Source: Alteribacillus sp. YIM 98480 (lineage in GTDB: Bacteria; Bacillota; Bacilli; Bacillales; Marinococcaceae). Taken from it: DNA of 64,000 bases. This document shows, in pieces, positions 1-8,186 of this stretch. Both the position numbers and the translations under genes were made by a program. Numbering within the stretch: position 1 is the first letter of the stretch; every line of letters starts with the position of its first letter. The notes under the pieces are model-generated. The model worked only from the letters and a program-made list of their open reading frames with translations, was not told the DNA's origin and did not search any database. The DNA is taken from NCBI RefSeq assembly GCF_009765375.1, contig NZ_VTOK01000008.1:66982-130981 (forward strand). Direction: 5' to 3'.

Positions 1-470
1 TCAGCTCTTCCTTCCTTCTTTTCAGCGCTTCTTTTTTTTCGGCGTTTCTTGCTTCGGGTTCAGCTCTTCTTTTCTCTCTTTCAGCGCTTCTCCTCCTCTT
101 TTCAGCTCTTCCTTCCTTCTTTTCAGCGCTTCTTTCTTTTTCGGCGTTTCTTGCTTCAGGTTCAGCTCTTCTTTTCTCTCTTTCAGCGCTTCTCCTCCTC
201 TTTTCAGCTCTTCCTTCCTTCTTTTCAGCGCTTCTTTCTTTTTCGGCGTTTCTTGCTTCGGGTTCAGCTCTTCTTTTCTCTCCTTCAGCGCTTCTCCTCC
301 TCTTTTCAGCTCTTCCTTCCTTCTTTTCAGCGCTTCTTTCTTTTTCGGCGTTTCTTGCTTCAAGTTCAGCTCTTCTTTTCTCTCCTTCAGCGTTTCTCCT
401 CCTCTTTTCAGCTCTTCCTTCCTTCTTTTCAGCGTTTCTTTCTTTTTCGACACTTCCAACTGGGGTCGGC
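1..470. repeat. 102-bp tandem repeat array, truncated by window edge
   Basis: A near-identical 102-bp unit recurs: the same 8-mer (cagctctt) falls at 61, 163, 265 and 367, so at least four units are present and the array runs off the left edge. On the minus strand each unit encodes 34 residues, charged and helix-forming, with the core KKKEALKRRKEELKRGG. Units differ by a few bases only (for example ggg/agg/aag in one codon), which points to recent expansion. The 102-bp period is a multiple of three, as expected of a protein-coding repeat. Confidence 0.9.
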
Positions 471-498
471 TCTTCTCTTTTTCCCGCGCTTTCAACAC
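22..498 (-). CDS. Lys/Glu-rich coiled-coil repeat protein, partial or frameshifted
   Basis: The minus-strand frame reads a 34-residue repeat made almost entirely of K, E, R and L, typical of a long single alpha-helix or coiled coil. I do not recognise a family. A strong AGGAGGG lies at 518-524, but the GTG at 498 is 19 bases away, so the true start is uncertain; an ATC at 507 would sit at a better distance. The frame closes at 22 because the A-tract there is one base shorter than in the other units (eight A then gaag, against five A, g, three A, gaag). The protein may therefore continue in another frame beyond the window, or the gene is broken. The opposite strand is also open (49-585) but encodes an implausible Phe/Ser/Leu string. 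Confidence 0.35.
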   Translation of the reverse strand: MLKAREKEKSRPQLEVSKKKETLKRRKEELKRGGETLKERKEELNLKQETPKKKEALKRRKEELKRGGEALKERKEELNPKQETPKKKEALKRRKEELKRGGEALKERKEELNLKQETPKKKEALKRRKEELKRGGEALKERKEELNPKQETPKKKKR

Positions 499-631
499 GA
501 GTCTGATCTTTCTTTTACCCTCCTAATACCAGCAGAACAAGCCGGCATAAAGAGGCTTCATTCCAATTTTGTACATTGCGAGTAAGAGAATAATTAAGGT
601 AAAGTAAACAGAAAGGAGGAGTGTATAAGCA

Positions 632-1750
632 ATGGAAAACATCTACATGGATTACAATGCGAGCACGCCGCTTGCTCCAGAAGTAAAAAAAACAATAACC
701 CGTTTGCTTGATGAAGCATATGGCAACCCTTCCGCTTCTCATTGGGCTGGCTCTCCTGCTAAAACAGCATTCGAGAAAGCACGAGGACAGGTTGCAAGCT
801 TAATAGGTGCTGCCTCAGAAGAAGTTATTTTCACAAGCGGCGGCACGGAGTCTAACAATCACGTCCTAAAAGGGATCGTGGAAGCAAACCTTGGGAAAAG
901 CTGCCATATCGTTACAACCAAAGCAGAACACCCTGCTATCCTTGAACCGTGCCGCTATCTAGAACAGCATGGTGTTTCAATAACGTACGTAGATACCGAT
1001 ACATATGGAAAAATAGACCCTGCTGATATAAACGAAGCCATAACAGAGAACACAGTGCTTGTGTCTGTTATGCACGCCAATAATGAAACCGGAACCGTTC
1101 AGCCGCTCGAACAGATCTCAGCCATCACGAAAAGACATGGCATTCCTTTTCACACAGATGCCTCTCAATCTATTGGAAAAATTCCAGTAAATGTCGACAA
1201 GCTAGGTGTTGATTTTCTAACGATAGCTGGTCATAAATTATATGCTCCAAAAGGCATTGGCGCATTGTATATGCGAAAAGACAAGACGCTCCCTTCCTTT
1301 ATGCACGGAGCAGGTCATGAACAAGGCAGACGAGCAGGCACTGAAAATGTCATTCTTGCCGGGGCGCTCGGACAAGCTTGTCAGGCTGCGCAATACGACA
1401 AAAGTATGGAAACCATTCAAGCGCTGCGAGACGATTTTTGGGAAAGGCTGCAGGAATCATTTGGGTCCAGAGTTCACCTCAACGGACATCCTGAAGAACG
1501 TTTACCTAACACATTAAATGTTAGTTTCATTGGATATACCGGCCAGGAGATTCTTGCCCGCATCCCAGAAGTTGCCGCTTCTACCGGTGCGGCATGCCAT
1601 TCTGATACCGTTGAACTTTCTAATGTGCTCCAGGCCATGGGAGTAGACGAGGAAGTCGGAAAAGGAGCGATTCGTTTCAGTCTTGGACGTTATTCTGAAG
1701 TTAAAGATATACGTACCGTTGTTGAAAAGCTGAGAGAAGTTTTAGGATAA
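632..1750 (+). CDS. Cysteine desulfurase-like class V aminotransferase
   Basis: This is a PLP enzyme of the NifS/IscS family, which takes sulfur (or selenium) from cysteine (selenocysteine) as an enzyme-bound persulfide. At 372 residues it has family length. Visible motifs are the N-terminal YMDYNASTPL, AEH (His100), the PLP-phosphate/aspartate motif TDASQS (Asp176), the Schiff-base lysine in AGHKLYAPKG (Lys202) and a C-terminal loop TGAACHS with the candidate sulfur-accepting Cys322. The loop resembles IscS-type enzymes but lacks the usual SSGSAC string. A strong AAAGGAGG about ten bases upstream supports the ATG at 632. It is a single plus-strand gene with no iscU, thiI or selD neighbour, so the sulfur acceptor cannot be inferred; a selenium role is possible but unsupported. 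Confidence 0.85.
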   Translation: MENIYMDYNASTPLAPEVKKTITRLLDEAYGNPSASHWAGSPAKTAFEKARGQVASLIGAASEEVIFTSGGTESNNHVLKGIVEANLGKSCHIVTTKAEHPAILEPCRYLEQHGVSITYVDTDTYGKIDPADINEAITENTVLVSVMHANNETGTVQPLEQISAITKRHGIPFHTDASQSIGKIPVNVDKLGVDFLTIAGHKLYAPKGIGALYMRKDKTLPSFMHGAGHEQGRRAGTENVILAGALGQACQAAQYDKSMETIQALRDDFWERLQESFGSRVHLNGHPEERLPNTLNVSFIGYTGQEILARIPEVAASTGAACHSDTVELSNVLQAMGVDEEVGKGAIRFSLGRYSEVKDIRTVVEKLREVLG

Positions 1751-1808
1751 TGTTGAAAAACGGAAGCTGAACGCGACCTCCGTAAAACCTTGTTTTAAGT
1801 CCATTTTG

Positions 1809-1820
1809 CAGGACGTCCTG
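1809..1820. repeat. Perfect 12-bp palindrome CAGGACGTCCTG
   Basis: Lies in the spacer after the cysteine desulfurase gene. The same CAGGACGT core recurs in the structured repeats near 28834, 28888, 40331 and 40389, so this may be a remnant of that family. Confidence 0.5.
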
Positions 1821-1881
1821 TAATATGTTTCCGCGTATGGGATTTTTGTACAACTATTTTAGGAAATTTATTCAACAAATA

Positions 1882-1912
1882 AGCCAACCTTTCATGTACT
1901 GCTAGGTTGGCT
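1882..1912. terminator. Bidirectional terminator between convergent genes
   Basis: Stem AGCCAACCT / AGGTTGGCT with a 13-base loop, followed by CTTTATAT on the plus strand and by TTATTTGTTG on the minus strand. It sits between the convergent desulfurase and CDF genes and can serve both. Confidence 0.7.
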
Positions 1913-1936
1913 CTTTATATGCCAGGGGTACTCCGT

Positions 1937-2845
1937 TTACAACGCCCATTTTCTATCTTTGGTAAAGGAGAGAGTAAACCAATTCGTATGTCCTTCCATT
2001 TGAAGTTTCTGATATAACTCCTCTCGAACCATATCAAATTCATCCACCGTCTGTATGCTTGTATGTTCGTCTAAAACAAAGTCAATCTCAATAAAAATGG
2101 TTTTCCCTACCTTAGTCACTCTCGTGAAATCTTCAAAGATATGATATTTTTCTTTTGTCTCTTGTACTGCTTGTGTAATTTGGAGTTGAATATGAGCTGA
2201 AGGTGCCATCCACAACAATTCTTTGGCATTTTTTATCAGCATTTGAAACGGAACTTTCAAAAAATACAATGAAATAATTAACACCATCACGGGGTCAATA
2301 TAGGAAGTTAGAAAAGCAAATGTTGTCTCTTTTAGTAAAAGCGCGATCACAAAACCAGTAAGTACAGCTCCACTTAATATAGTGTCCATGAACCATTGGG
2401 CAGCCTCAGCTTTTACAAATTCGGAGTTCCCCTGTTTGTTTTTCATAATGCTGTAAATAACACCACATAAAACAGTAGCAATCAATGCATATAAAGAAGC
2501 AGAACCAATGGCAACCTCCCGTCCTCCTTTAAAAAAGTCAATCATCGAAGTAGAAAAAGCAAACAGGCACATAGCTATAATTGCACTTGCCTTAAAGATA
2601 ATAACCAGGGGTTCAATGACATCTTTACCATATTGAAAACGTTCTTGATCTTCTTTCTGTATAAATGAATAAGCAAAAAGCGACATTAAAGAAAGACCCA
2701 AGCTAATAAAGGAATATAATCCATCAAAGATGATCATTTGTGAATTGGCGGCAATTCCCCACGTAATCCCCACGATAGTAAACAAAAATCCGCCAAAGAC
2801 GGATATTTTTAAAATGTTGGAATCATTATTCTTGTTTGATTGCAT
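1937..2845 (-). CDS. Cation diffusion facilitator (CDF) family transporter
   Basis: A membrane antiporter of the CDF family, which exports divalent metals (Zn, Mn, Fe, Co) in exchange for protons. About 302 residues with five to six hydrophobic segments followed by a cytoplasmic C-terminal domain of about 90 residues. The metal-site helices read FDGLYSFISLGLSL and AAQWFMDTILSG, each with one conserved Asp, but the His of the usual HxxxD pattern is replaced (Tyr and Phe-Met nearby), so this is an atypical subgroup and metal choice cannot be predicted. I chose the ATG at 2845 because AAGGA lies seven bases upstream; the open frame extends to 2956 but has no RBS there. It is convergent with the desulfurase gene and separated from it by a terminator. 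Confidence 0.75.
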   Translation of the reverse strand: MQSNKNNDSNILKISVFGGFLFTIVGITWGIAANSQMIIFDGLYSFISLGLSLMSLFAYSFIQKEDQERFQYGKDVIEPLVIIFKASAIIAMCLFAFSTSMIDFFKGGREVAIGSASLYALIATVLCGVIYSIMKNKQGNSEFVKAEAAQWFMDTILSGAVLTGFVIALLLKETTFAFLTSYIDPVMVLIISLYFLKVPFQMLIKNAKELLWMAPSAHIQLQITQAVQETKEKYHIFEDFTRVTKVGKTIFIEIDFVLDEHTSIQTVDEFDMVREELYQKLQMEGHTNWFTLSFTKDRKWAL

Positions 2846-3473
2846 AGCTAAATCCTTACTTATCAATGTGAATTTATTACAACTAATCATATCAAATGAT
2901 GAGAACCCTTTCAAAGTAAGGTTTATAAAGAAAACTTGTTGGCGTGCCGCCACCATCTACCGTGAAAAACAATTTGATCTCTAAAATCGCATATGAACCT
3001 AATTAAATGTTTGTTTTCATACAAAAACTTTGCTCGCCATCGACTTATGGCAATATACTTTGAGCCTTTAACAAAGGTAATGCTTTCCTAAAGTATAAAA
3101 AACACATCCTTTAAACATATGAACAAGGATGTGCATAAATATTTTGTTGTGAAATATGGTTGACGATAAAAGAAATCCCTGTAAAATCAACGTTTACAGT
3201 AAGAGAATAGTTTTCTGTAATATATTAAACGGTTAATTACTCCAGACTAAAAGAAGTGTAAGGAATATCCCCTAGCAGCAACACCCTATCATAAAGGTCT
3301 TTATTTACTTTGATATATCTCCGCTAAGTTTCCAAACCATGGTAACGCTATGAAGATGTCGTTTTTCTGTCCAGTGTAAATTAGTACTTTAAAGTACAAT
3401 TCAGCAAGATAAGGTCCGAAATCTCTCGTTCATATGATGACGTTTTATTACAACATAGTTAAAAACAATTGAT
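2846..3473. other. Intergenic region with repeat remnant and hairpins
   Basis: No convincing gene. About 3033-3100 is a diverged copy of the tail module seen at 18827-18899 and 28733-28811 (shared: CCTTTAACAAAG followed by CCTAAAGTATA). A small hairpin CTGTAAA/TTTACAG lies at 3179-3199, and the terminator below lies at 3103-3133. Confidence 0.6.
3103..3133 (-). terminator. Rho-independent terminator of the catabolic island
   Basis: On the minus strand the stem CACATCCTT / AAGGATGTG (13-base loop) runs straight into TTTTTTATACTTT. It is the first good terminator after the ThuA-like gene, about 340 bases downstream of its stop codon. Confidence 0.75.
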
Positions 3474-4226
3474 TTAGTTATTCGCAAGCCATTCCACTAA
3501 TTGTTTCCAAAAAATATTATAATATTTCCATTCTACAAATTCCGGCGGGCCCCAGTGTGGAGCAAAGTCGCTGGAAAAAGAAGCTGTACGTCCCTTGCCA
3601 TAAGAACCCGTCACAAGAAAAGGATCGTTATCTTTTCCGATAGTCATTACTAAATCACTTTCATTCTTGACTGTCACCCGGTTATATCCTAAGAATCCAG
3701 GCCATTCTTTTGGAACATCCTTTAATACCAAATGATTGTCATGCACAACGGGTGCTGCCCCTTCAGGAACTTCGACCCGGTCATCTCCGCTTTCTAATTG
3801 AACAGGCAATATTTCTTCAATAACTGTTCCTTTGAATTTCGCCTTCGCTTCAATTCCTTGAAAAGAAAGGTAGCCGCCAATCATAGCAAAGCCCCCGCCA
3901 TCGTTTACATAGTCTTTAACCAGCTGCAAACGGTTTGGTGTGCGTTTAGAGTGATTAAACGTTTGAGCGGGCAGCAAAAACGAATTGCTTCCGATATCAC
4001 TAAAGAGAACCACATCAAATTCCTTTAAGGACCCCAAGTCTAAAGGAAACTTTTCATCAATTTCATGAGCACGTATATAGGTTAAGTCCATACCTGCTTC
4101 TTTCATCGCCGACCGAAACCAGTGGGCCCCTTCTTCATATTCTGAAGTCGTAAAAGAGTCAAAACCTTTCACATGAATAGTATGTTTTGTCCACGATTCT
4201 CCTACTAATAATACGTTCATGTTCAT
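3474..4226 (-). CDS. ThuA-like / class I glutamine amidotransferase-fold protein
   Basis: A 250-residue cytoplasmic protein with a flavodoxin-like/GATase fold: N-terminal MNMNVLLVGESWTKH, then FDVVLFSDIGS, then VKDYVNDGGGFAMIGGYLSF. This resembles the ThuA and amidotransferase-like proteins often found in sugar-catabolic operons. There is no cysteine in the GGYLSF nucleophile-elbow position, so classical glutaminase chemistry is unlikely. The C-terminal part has PFLVTGSYGKGRTASFSSDFAPHWGPP, a lid segment typical of these proteins. GGAG precedes the ATG by about four to five bases. It is the last gene of the island, eleven bases after the M28 peptidase gene and probably co-transcribed. Its exact role is unknown. 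Confidence 0.65.
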   Translation of the reverse strand: MNMNVLLVGESWTKHTIHVKGFDSFTTSEYEEGAHWFRSAMKEAGMDLTYIRAHEIDEKFPLDLGSLKEFDVVLFSDIGSNSFLLPAQTFNHSKRTPNRLQLVKDYVNDGGGFAMIGGYLSFQGIEAKAKFKGTVIEEILPVQLESGDDRVEVPEGAAPVVHDNHLVLKDVPKEWPGFLGYNRVTVKNESDLVMTIGKDNDPFLVTGSYGKGRTASFSSDFAPHWGPPEFVEWKYYNIFWKQLVEWLANN

Positions 4227-4237
4227 AACGTCTCCTT

Positions 4238-5347
4238 TTATTTATAATTTTCTAAAATATATTTTACGTATTTTGCTACTTTTTTCATATTTTCAAAGAT
4301 ATTCGTGTCCGGTTCATCTTTAAAAGTATGAATAATCTCTTGATCATTCACGGTAAGCATGAGTGCTTCACAGCCTGCTTTTACAAAGGGATGATGATCG
4401 GACCCTGGCGGAGGAGGAATGACTACAGATGAATTCGGAAAAAGGTTTCTTTTTTCCAGATCTGCATAAGCAAGTTTCCGTTCTATGTTAGAAGTAGACC
4501 AGCTTTCTAAAACTTCCCCGCGCCCAATCCCATCAATGTTTAACATGAAGCGAGGCGTTTCTTTTTTCTCCTTCATGGATTGGACGTATGCTTTACTTCC
4601 TGATAATAGTAATTCTTCCAAACCAAAAAAGACGATGTTCACGTGTACAGGCAGCTGTTCTGGTTTTATCGTTCGAATCAATTCGAGTAGAACGGCTGTT
4701 CCAGAAGCATTATCATAAGCTCCTCTTGTATTGTACATACTATCGTAATGCGCGCCGACCACCACTGCTTCTTTATTTTCGCCATTGGAGAGAGAAACAC
4801 TGATGTTCTCCCCGTCAAATCTAGTCTCCATTTTCGTTTCCAACGAAAAGGCGACCACAACTTGTTCTCCTTCCCGTAGAGATTTTTCCCATTTTAAATA
4901 CGTGGATGCCCCTATAATCAGGTGCGGGTAAGCCCACTCTTCTAATAAGGTTTGACTGAGTACTTCACCATCCGGCCTGGCCGTAATATATGCTGTAACA
5001 CTCCCTTCTTTATCTACTACAGCATACCTCGGCCACTTATACATGTCCCATATGTTGGTATAACCGATACGCTGGACATAACCGTTAATATTTTTAGCGG
5101 AAGTGCTTCCAACAGCAGGAAAAGATTCTATCGTATCCTTTACGGGGTGCAGCTGCTTTAAGCCTGAAAAATAAGTGAGCTCCCAGCTTGTATACGGAAA
5201 TTTTTGCGAAGAAGCTTCATATCCTTCCTCTGCAATTGCTGCCTTCAGCCAATTTTTTATCGTTTGTTCATTTTTACTGCCTGCTGGTCTTGGGCTGTGA
5301 TGTACGATGTTCAGCCATTGTTCATGCATTTTTTCTTTTTTATTCAT
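4238..5347 (-). CDS. M28 family zinc metallopeptidase
   Basis: A 369-residue co-catalytic zinc peptidase of the M28 (aminopeptidase/carboxypeptidase Q-like) family. The five zinc-ligand regions are present in order: AHYDS (His, Asp), GAYDNASG (bridging Asp), FGLEELLLSGS (Glu-Glu base and ligand), LNIDGIGRG (Asp) and GSDHHPF (His). An inserted region before the zinc domain resembles a PA-like lid. No signal peptide is seen, so it acts inside the cell, probably on a small imported amide, peptide or conjugate and not on bulk protein. The start codon overlaps the stop of the upstream phosphotriesterase-fold gene (TAATG), showing translational coupling in the island operon. Confidence 0.85.
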   Translation of the reverse strand: MNKKEKMHEQWLNIVHHSPRPAGSKNEQTIKNWLKAAIAEEGYEASSQKFPYTSWELTYFSGLKQLHPVKDTIESFPAVGSTSAKNINGYVQRIGYTNIWDMYKWPRYAVVDKEGSVTAYITARPDGEVLSQTLLEEWAYPHLIIGASTYLKWEKSLREGEQVVVAFSLETKMETRFDGENISVSLSNGENKEAVVVGAHYDSMYNTRGAYDNASGTAVLLELIRTIKPEQLPVHVNIVFFGLEELLLSGSKAYVQSMKEKKETPRFMLNIDGIGRGEVLESWSTSNIERKLAYADLEKRNLFPNSSVVIPPPPGSDHHPFVKAGCEALMLTVNDQEIIHTFKDEPDTNIFENMKKVAKYVKYILENYK

Positions 5348-6378
5348 TAACCTTCAGCTCTTTTAAAAACTTGTTTGGGGTTTTCTATTAACAACTGGTC
5401 GATTTCTGCATCAGAAACGCCTAGACGCTTCAACCTCGGTACAAAGTGCTGTAAAATATGAGCAAATCCTCCGCCCCCGTAATGTTTTAACAGACTTTTC
5501 AAAAAGACATCCTGAGAGAGCAAAATAGAAGACTCATAGCCTTTTTCTAACAGTCTCACGATAGCTTCTGCACTTTGCTGGTCAGATGGTGATTGCCCTT
5601 CTGGAAACAATAGCTCAATTCCAATCATATCGTACTCTAAAAATGCTCCCCGATCGGCCAAGGATGTTTGATATTCCATATCGTTTAAGCTTGGATTCAT
5701 ATGATCTAAGATGACTTGTTCAGGATTTGCCCCTTCCTTTTCAATAATATCAAGCACAGAATGGCCATAGCGCTCCCATCCTGGCAGATGAACGGTTAAT
5801 ATTTTCCCCGTTTGTTTTTGAGCTTTTGCTGCACCTCGAAGTACTTTTACCTCTTGATCTGTCATATTGGGGCCTATGCCAATTTCTCCAATAATACCTG
5901 CTTTAATGTTTGTTTCCCCTGCACCCTCAAACAGATCATGATATATACATTCGGCAATTTCTTCTACTGAGCGTGTTGAAATGAAAGAAGGATGGGTATT
6001 TTCTAAATAATATCCACATCCCATTATGATAGGAGAGTTGGTTTTTACAGCTATATCTTTTAAGCCTTCAGGGTTTCTCCCTATACCTACCGGGGTGACA
6101 TCTACAATGGATCGGCCCCCGGCTTTTTGAAATACTTTTACTTCTTCTGCTGCAAGGTCCGTATCCAAATAATAGTTATTATCAAAATTGGAATACGGTT
6201 CATGCCTTAGTTCGTTTAATATGGGCATGGAGACGTCTGCATAAGCAAAATCATCCGAAATATGCGCTGGTTTTTTCCAAAGGTGGCGCCTGTCTACCAA
6301 AAGATGCTCATGCATTAAAGTAATTCCTAATTCATTAATATCAACTTCTCCAAGTACCGTTTGAACTGTTTGCATCAT
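5347..6378 (-). CDS. Phosphotriesterase-family (PHP-like) metal hydrolase
   Basis: A 343-residue amidohydrolase-superfamily enzyme of the phosphotriesterase / phosphotriesterase-homology group, which hydrolyse esters, lactones or phosphodiesters with two metals. The ligands are visible: LMHEHLL (His23, His25), a glutamate in GIIGEIGIG replacing the carboxylated lysine of true PTE as in E. coli Php, VHLPGW (His), LDHMNPS (His) and SQDVF (Asp). AAGGAG lies upstream of the ATG at 6378. It is nine bases downstream of the permease gene and coupled to the M28 gene. In this context it probably opens a lactone or ester of an imported sugar derivative; the substrate cannot be told from sequence. Confidence 0.85.
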   Translation of the reverse strand: MMQTVQTVLGEVDINELGITLMHEHLLVDRRHLWKKPAHISDDFAYADVSMPILNELRHEPYSNFDNNYYLDTDLAAEEVKVFQKAGGRSIVDVTPVGIGRNPEGLKDIAVKTNSPIIMGCGYYLENTHPSFISTRSVEEIAECIYHDLFEGAGETNIKAGIIGEIGIGPNMTDQEVKVLRGAAKAQKQTGKILTVHLPGWERYGHSVLDIIEKEGANPEQVILDHMNPSLNDMEYQTSLADRGAFLEYDMIGIELLFPEGQSPSDQQSAEAIVRLLEKGYESSILLSQDVFLKSLLKHYGGGGFAHILQHFVPRLKRLGVSDAEIDQLLIENPKQVFKRAEG

Positions 6379-6387
6379 AAAAGCTCC

Positions 6388-7395
6388 TTACATTCTTTTT
6401 TTGCCAAATACCCGAACGTTGATTATAACGGCCATTAGTAAAACGAGCCCTTCCATGATTTGAATAATATATGGAGAAACTTGCATTAAAGTAAGTCCGT
6501 TATTGATAACCCCAATCATGGTAACCCCGATAAGAGAACCTAAAATAGTACCGGCTCCGCCAAACAATGCAGTACCGCCAAGTACAACAGCAGCAATAAT
6601 ATCTAATTCAAACATCATGCCAATGTTAGATGACCCTGAACCTAATCGTGAGGCCAGAATAAGGCCGGCCAGCGCTGCTGCTCCTCCACTAAACATATAT
6701 GTTATTAATTTTACATATTTTGTATTAACACCTGCGCGCCTCACTGCTTCTTCATTTGCGCCAATACCTGTTACATACGTACCATACCGGCTGTTCCTTA
6801 AAGCAATCACACCAAAAACCATAATGATGACAGCTAAAATCGCTGGAACAGGAACCCCCAGAAAGGACCCAATACCTATTTTCGTGAGTCCTGCATCACT
6901 AGAAATGGCTATAGAATAACCGCCAGTGATAAGAAGTGCCAGCCCTCTTACGTATAACATGGCTGCTAAGGTAACAATTAAAGGAGGAATATTATGATAG
7001 GCCACAACATAACCGTTGATGCATCCCATTGCTATCCCTGCTATTATTACAATCAGCAAAACAAGGGGACTGGCTGTTCCAGCGCTTAATAATACAGCCG
7101 TTAAGGCGCTGGCCAATGCAAGAATAGAACCTACGGAAAGATCAATGCCCCCGGTCGTAATAACGAAAGTCATCGCAACAGCAACAATTAAATTAGGTGC
7201 CAGCTGCATGACTAAGTTCATCATATTGCTATAGCTTAGAAAGGAAGCACTCGCAATCGAAAAAAATGCGCTAATCAATAGTAATATTCCGAATATACTT
7301 AGTATTTGTTTGTGATCTATCATCCATTGTTTCCATGAATGGGACAATTCCAAGTTTCGAACATCCGTGGTTACCTGTGCTTTTTCTTCCCTCAT
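6388..7395 (-). CDS. Ribose-type ABC transporter permease (RbsC family)
   Basis: A 335-residue inner-membrane protein with eight to ten hydrophobic helices. It has the signature of carbohydrate ABC permeases of the RbsC/XylH family: MTFVITTGGIDLSVGSILALASA near residue 78 and GIGANEEAVRRAGVNTKYVK for the ATPase-coupling loop. The gene starts inside the end of the ATPase gene (four-base ATGA-type overlap). With the binding protein and the ATPase it makes one complete importer for a sugar or nucleoside-like solute. It is followed nine bases later by the phosphotriesterase-fold gene, so import and hydrolysis appear to be co-expressed. Confidence 0.9.
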   Translation of the reverse strand: MREEKAQVTTDVRNLELSHSWKQWMIDHKQILSIFGILLLISAFFSIASASFLSYSNMMNLVMQLAPNLIVAVAMTFVITTGGIDLSVGSILALASALTAVLLSAGTASPLVLLIVIIAGIAMGCINGYVVAYHNIPPLIVTLAAMLYVRGLALLITGGYSIAISSDAGLTKIGIGSFLGVPVPAILAVIIMVFGVIALRNSRYGTYVTGIGANEEAVRRAGVNTKYVKLITYMFSGGAAALAGLILASRLGSGSSNIGMMFELDIIAAVVLGGTALFGGAGTILGSLIGVTMIGVINNGLTLMQVSPYIIQIMEGLVLLMAVIINVRVFGKKRM

Positions 7396-8147
7396 ACCAT
7401 ACTCACCTCTTGCGGATTACCCATGATTGATTGAACAACAGATTCTAATGTAAATTGGTCAATGCCGCGGTCATCAATACATTTACCTTCATGCAGAACC
7501 ATCAGCCGGTCGCATACTTCAAAAAGATCTTGTAAACGGTGAGTAATTAAAATGACACTGACCCCTTGTGCTTTCACGGTATTAATTAAATCCAAAACCA
7601 TTCTTACTTCTTTTACACCTAATGCCGCTGTTGGTTCATCCATAATTAAAACTTTCGGCTGGAAAATCATGGCTCTTGCTATAGCAACAGCCTGCCGCTG
7701 TCCGCCCGACATATTTTGAACTTGAAGCTTGGTTGAAGCAATGTTTATCCCTAATTTATCTAGTTCATTTCTAGCTTGCTGATGCAGTTTTTTTTGATCT
7801 ATTAATCTTCCAGATTTTAAAGGTTCTCTTCCCAAAAACATATTACTGGCTACACTTAGCGTGTCGCATAAAGCTAAGTCCTGAAAGACTGTTTCTATTT
7901 TTATATTTTTCGCCTCTTTCGGGTTACTAATTCTAATTTCTTCCCCTTCAAAATAAAACGTTCCTTTATCAGGCATAATAACACCGCTTAAAATTTTCAT
8001 TAAGGTCGATTTCCCTGCACCGTTGTCCCCTAAAAGACCTAAGCACTCCCCATTTTCCAGTTTTAAGTCAACACCTTGGAGGGGCTTAACAGCCCCAAAC
8101 GATTTTTCGATATCCCGCATTTCTATTTGATAGTCAAAGTCTTTCAT
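7392..8147 (-). CDS. Sugar ABC transporter ATP-binding protein, single-domain
   Basis: A 251-residue ABC ATPase. It shows Walker A (GDNGAGKST), Q-loop (FQDLAL), the signature MSGGQRQ, Walker B (VLIMDEPTAALG) and the H-loop (LITHRL). Most RbsA/XylG-type ATPases carry two fused domains (about 500 residues); this one has a single domain and so must act as a homodimer, like the FrcA type. The product energises the permease encoded four bases downstream. The start at 8147 has GGAGC a few bases upstream. Confidence 0.9.
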   Translation of the reverse strand: MKDFDYQIEMRDIEKSFGAVKPLQGVDLKLENGECLGLLGDNGAGKSTLMKILSGVIMPDKGTFYFEGEEIRISNPKEAKNIKIETVFQDLALCDTLSVASNMFLGREPLKSGRLIDQKKLHQQARNELDKLGINIASTKLQVQNMSGGQRQAVAIARAMIFQPKVLIMDEPTAALGVKEVRMVLDLINTVKAQGVSVILITHRLQDLFEVCDRLMVLHEGKCIDDRGIDQFTLESVVQSIMGNPQEVSMV

Positions 8148-8186
8148 TGGAACAGCTCCTTTATTTCAGACGAATGATTGTACTTT

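Noticed and set aside
49-585. Plus-strand open frame rich in Phe, Ser, Leu and Gln across the 102-bp repeats
   Set aside because: It is the opposite strand of the Lys/Glu-rich repeat; its composition is implausible and no RBS precedes it.
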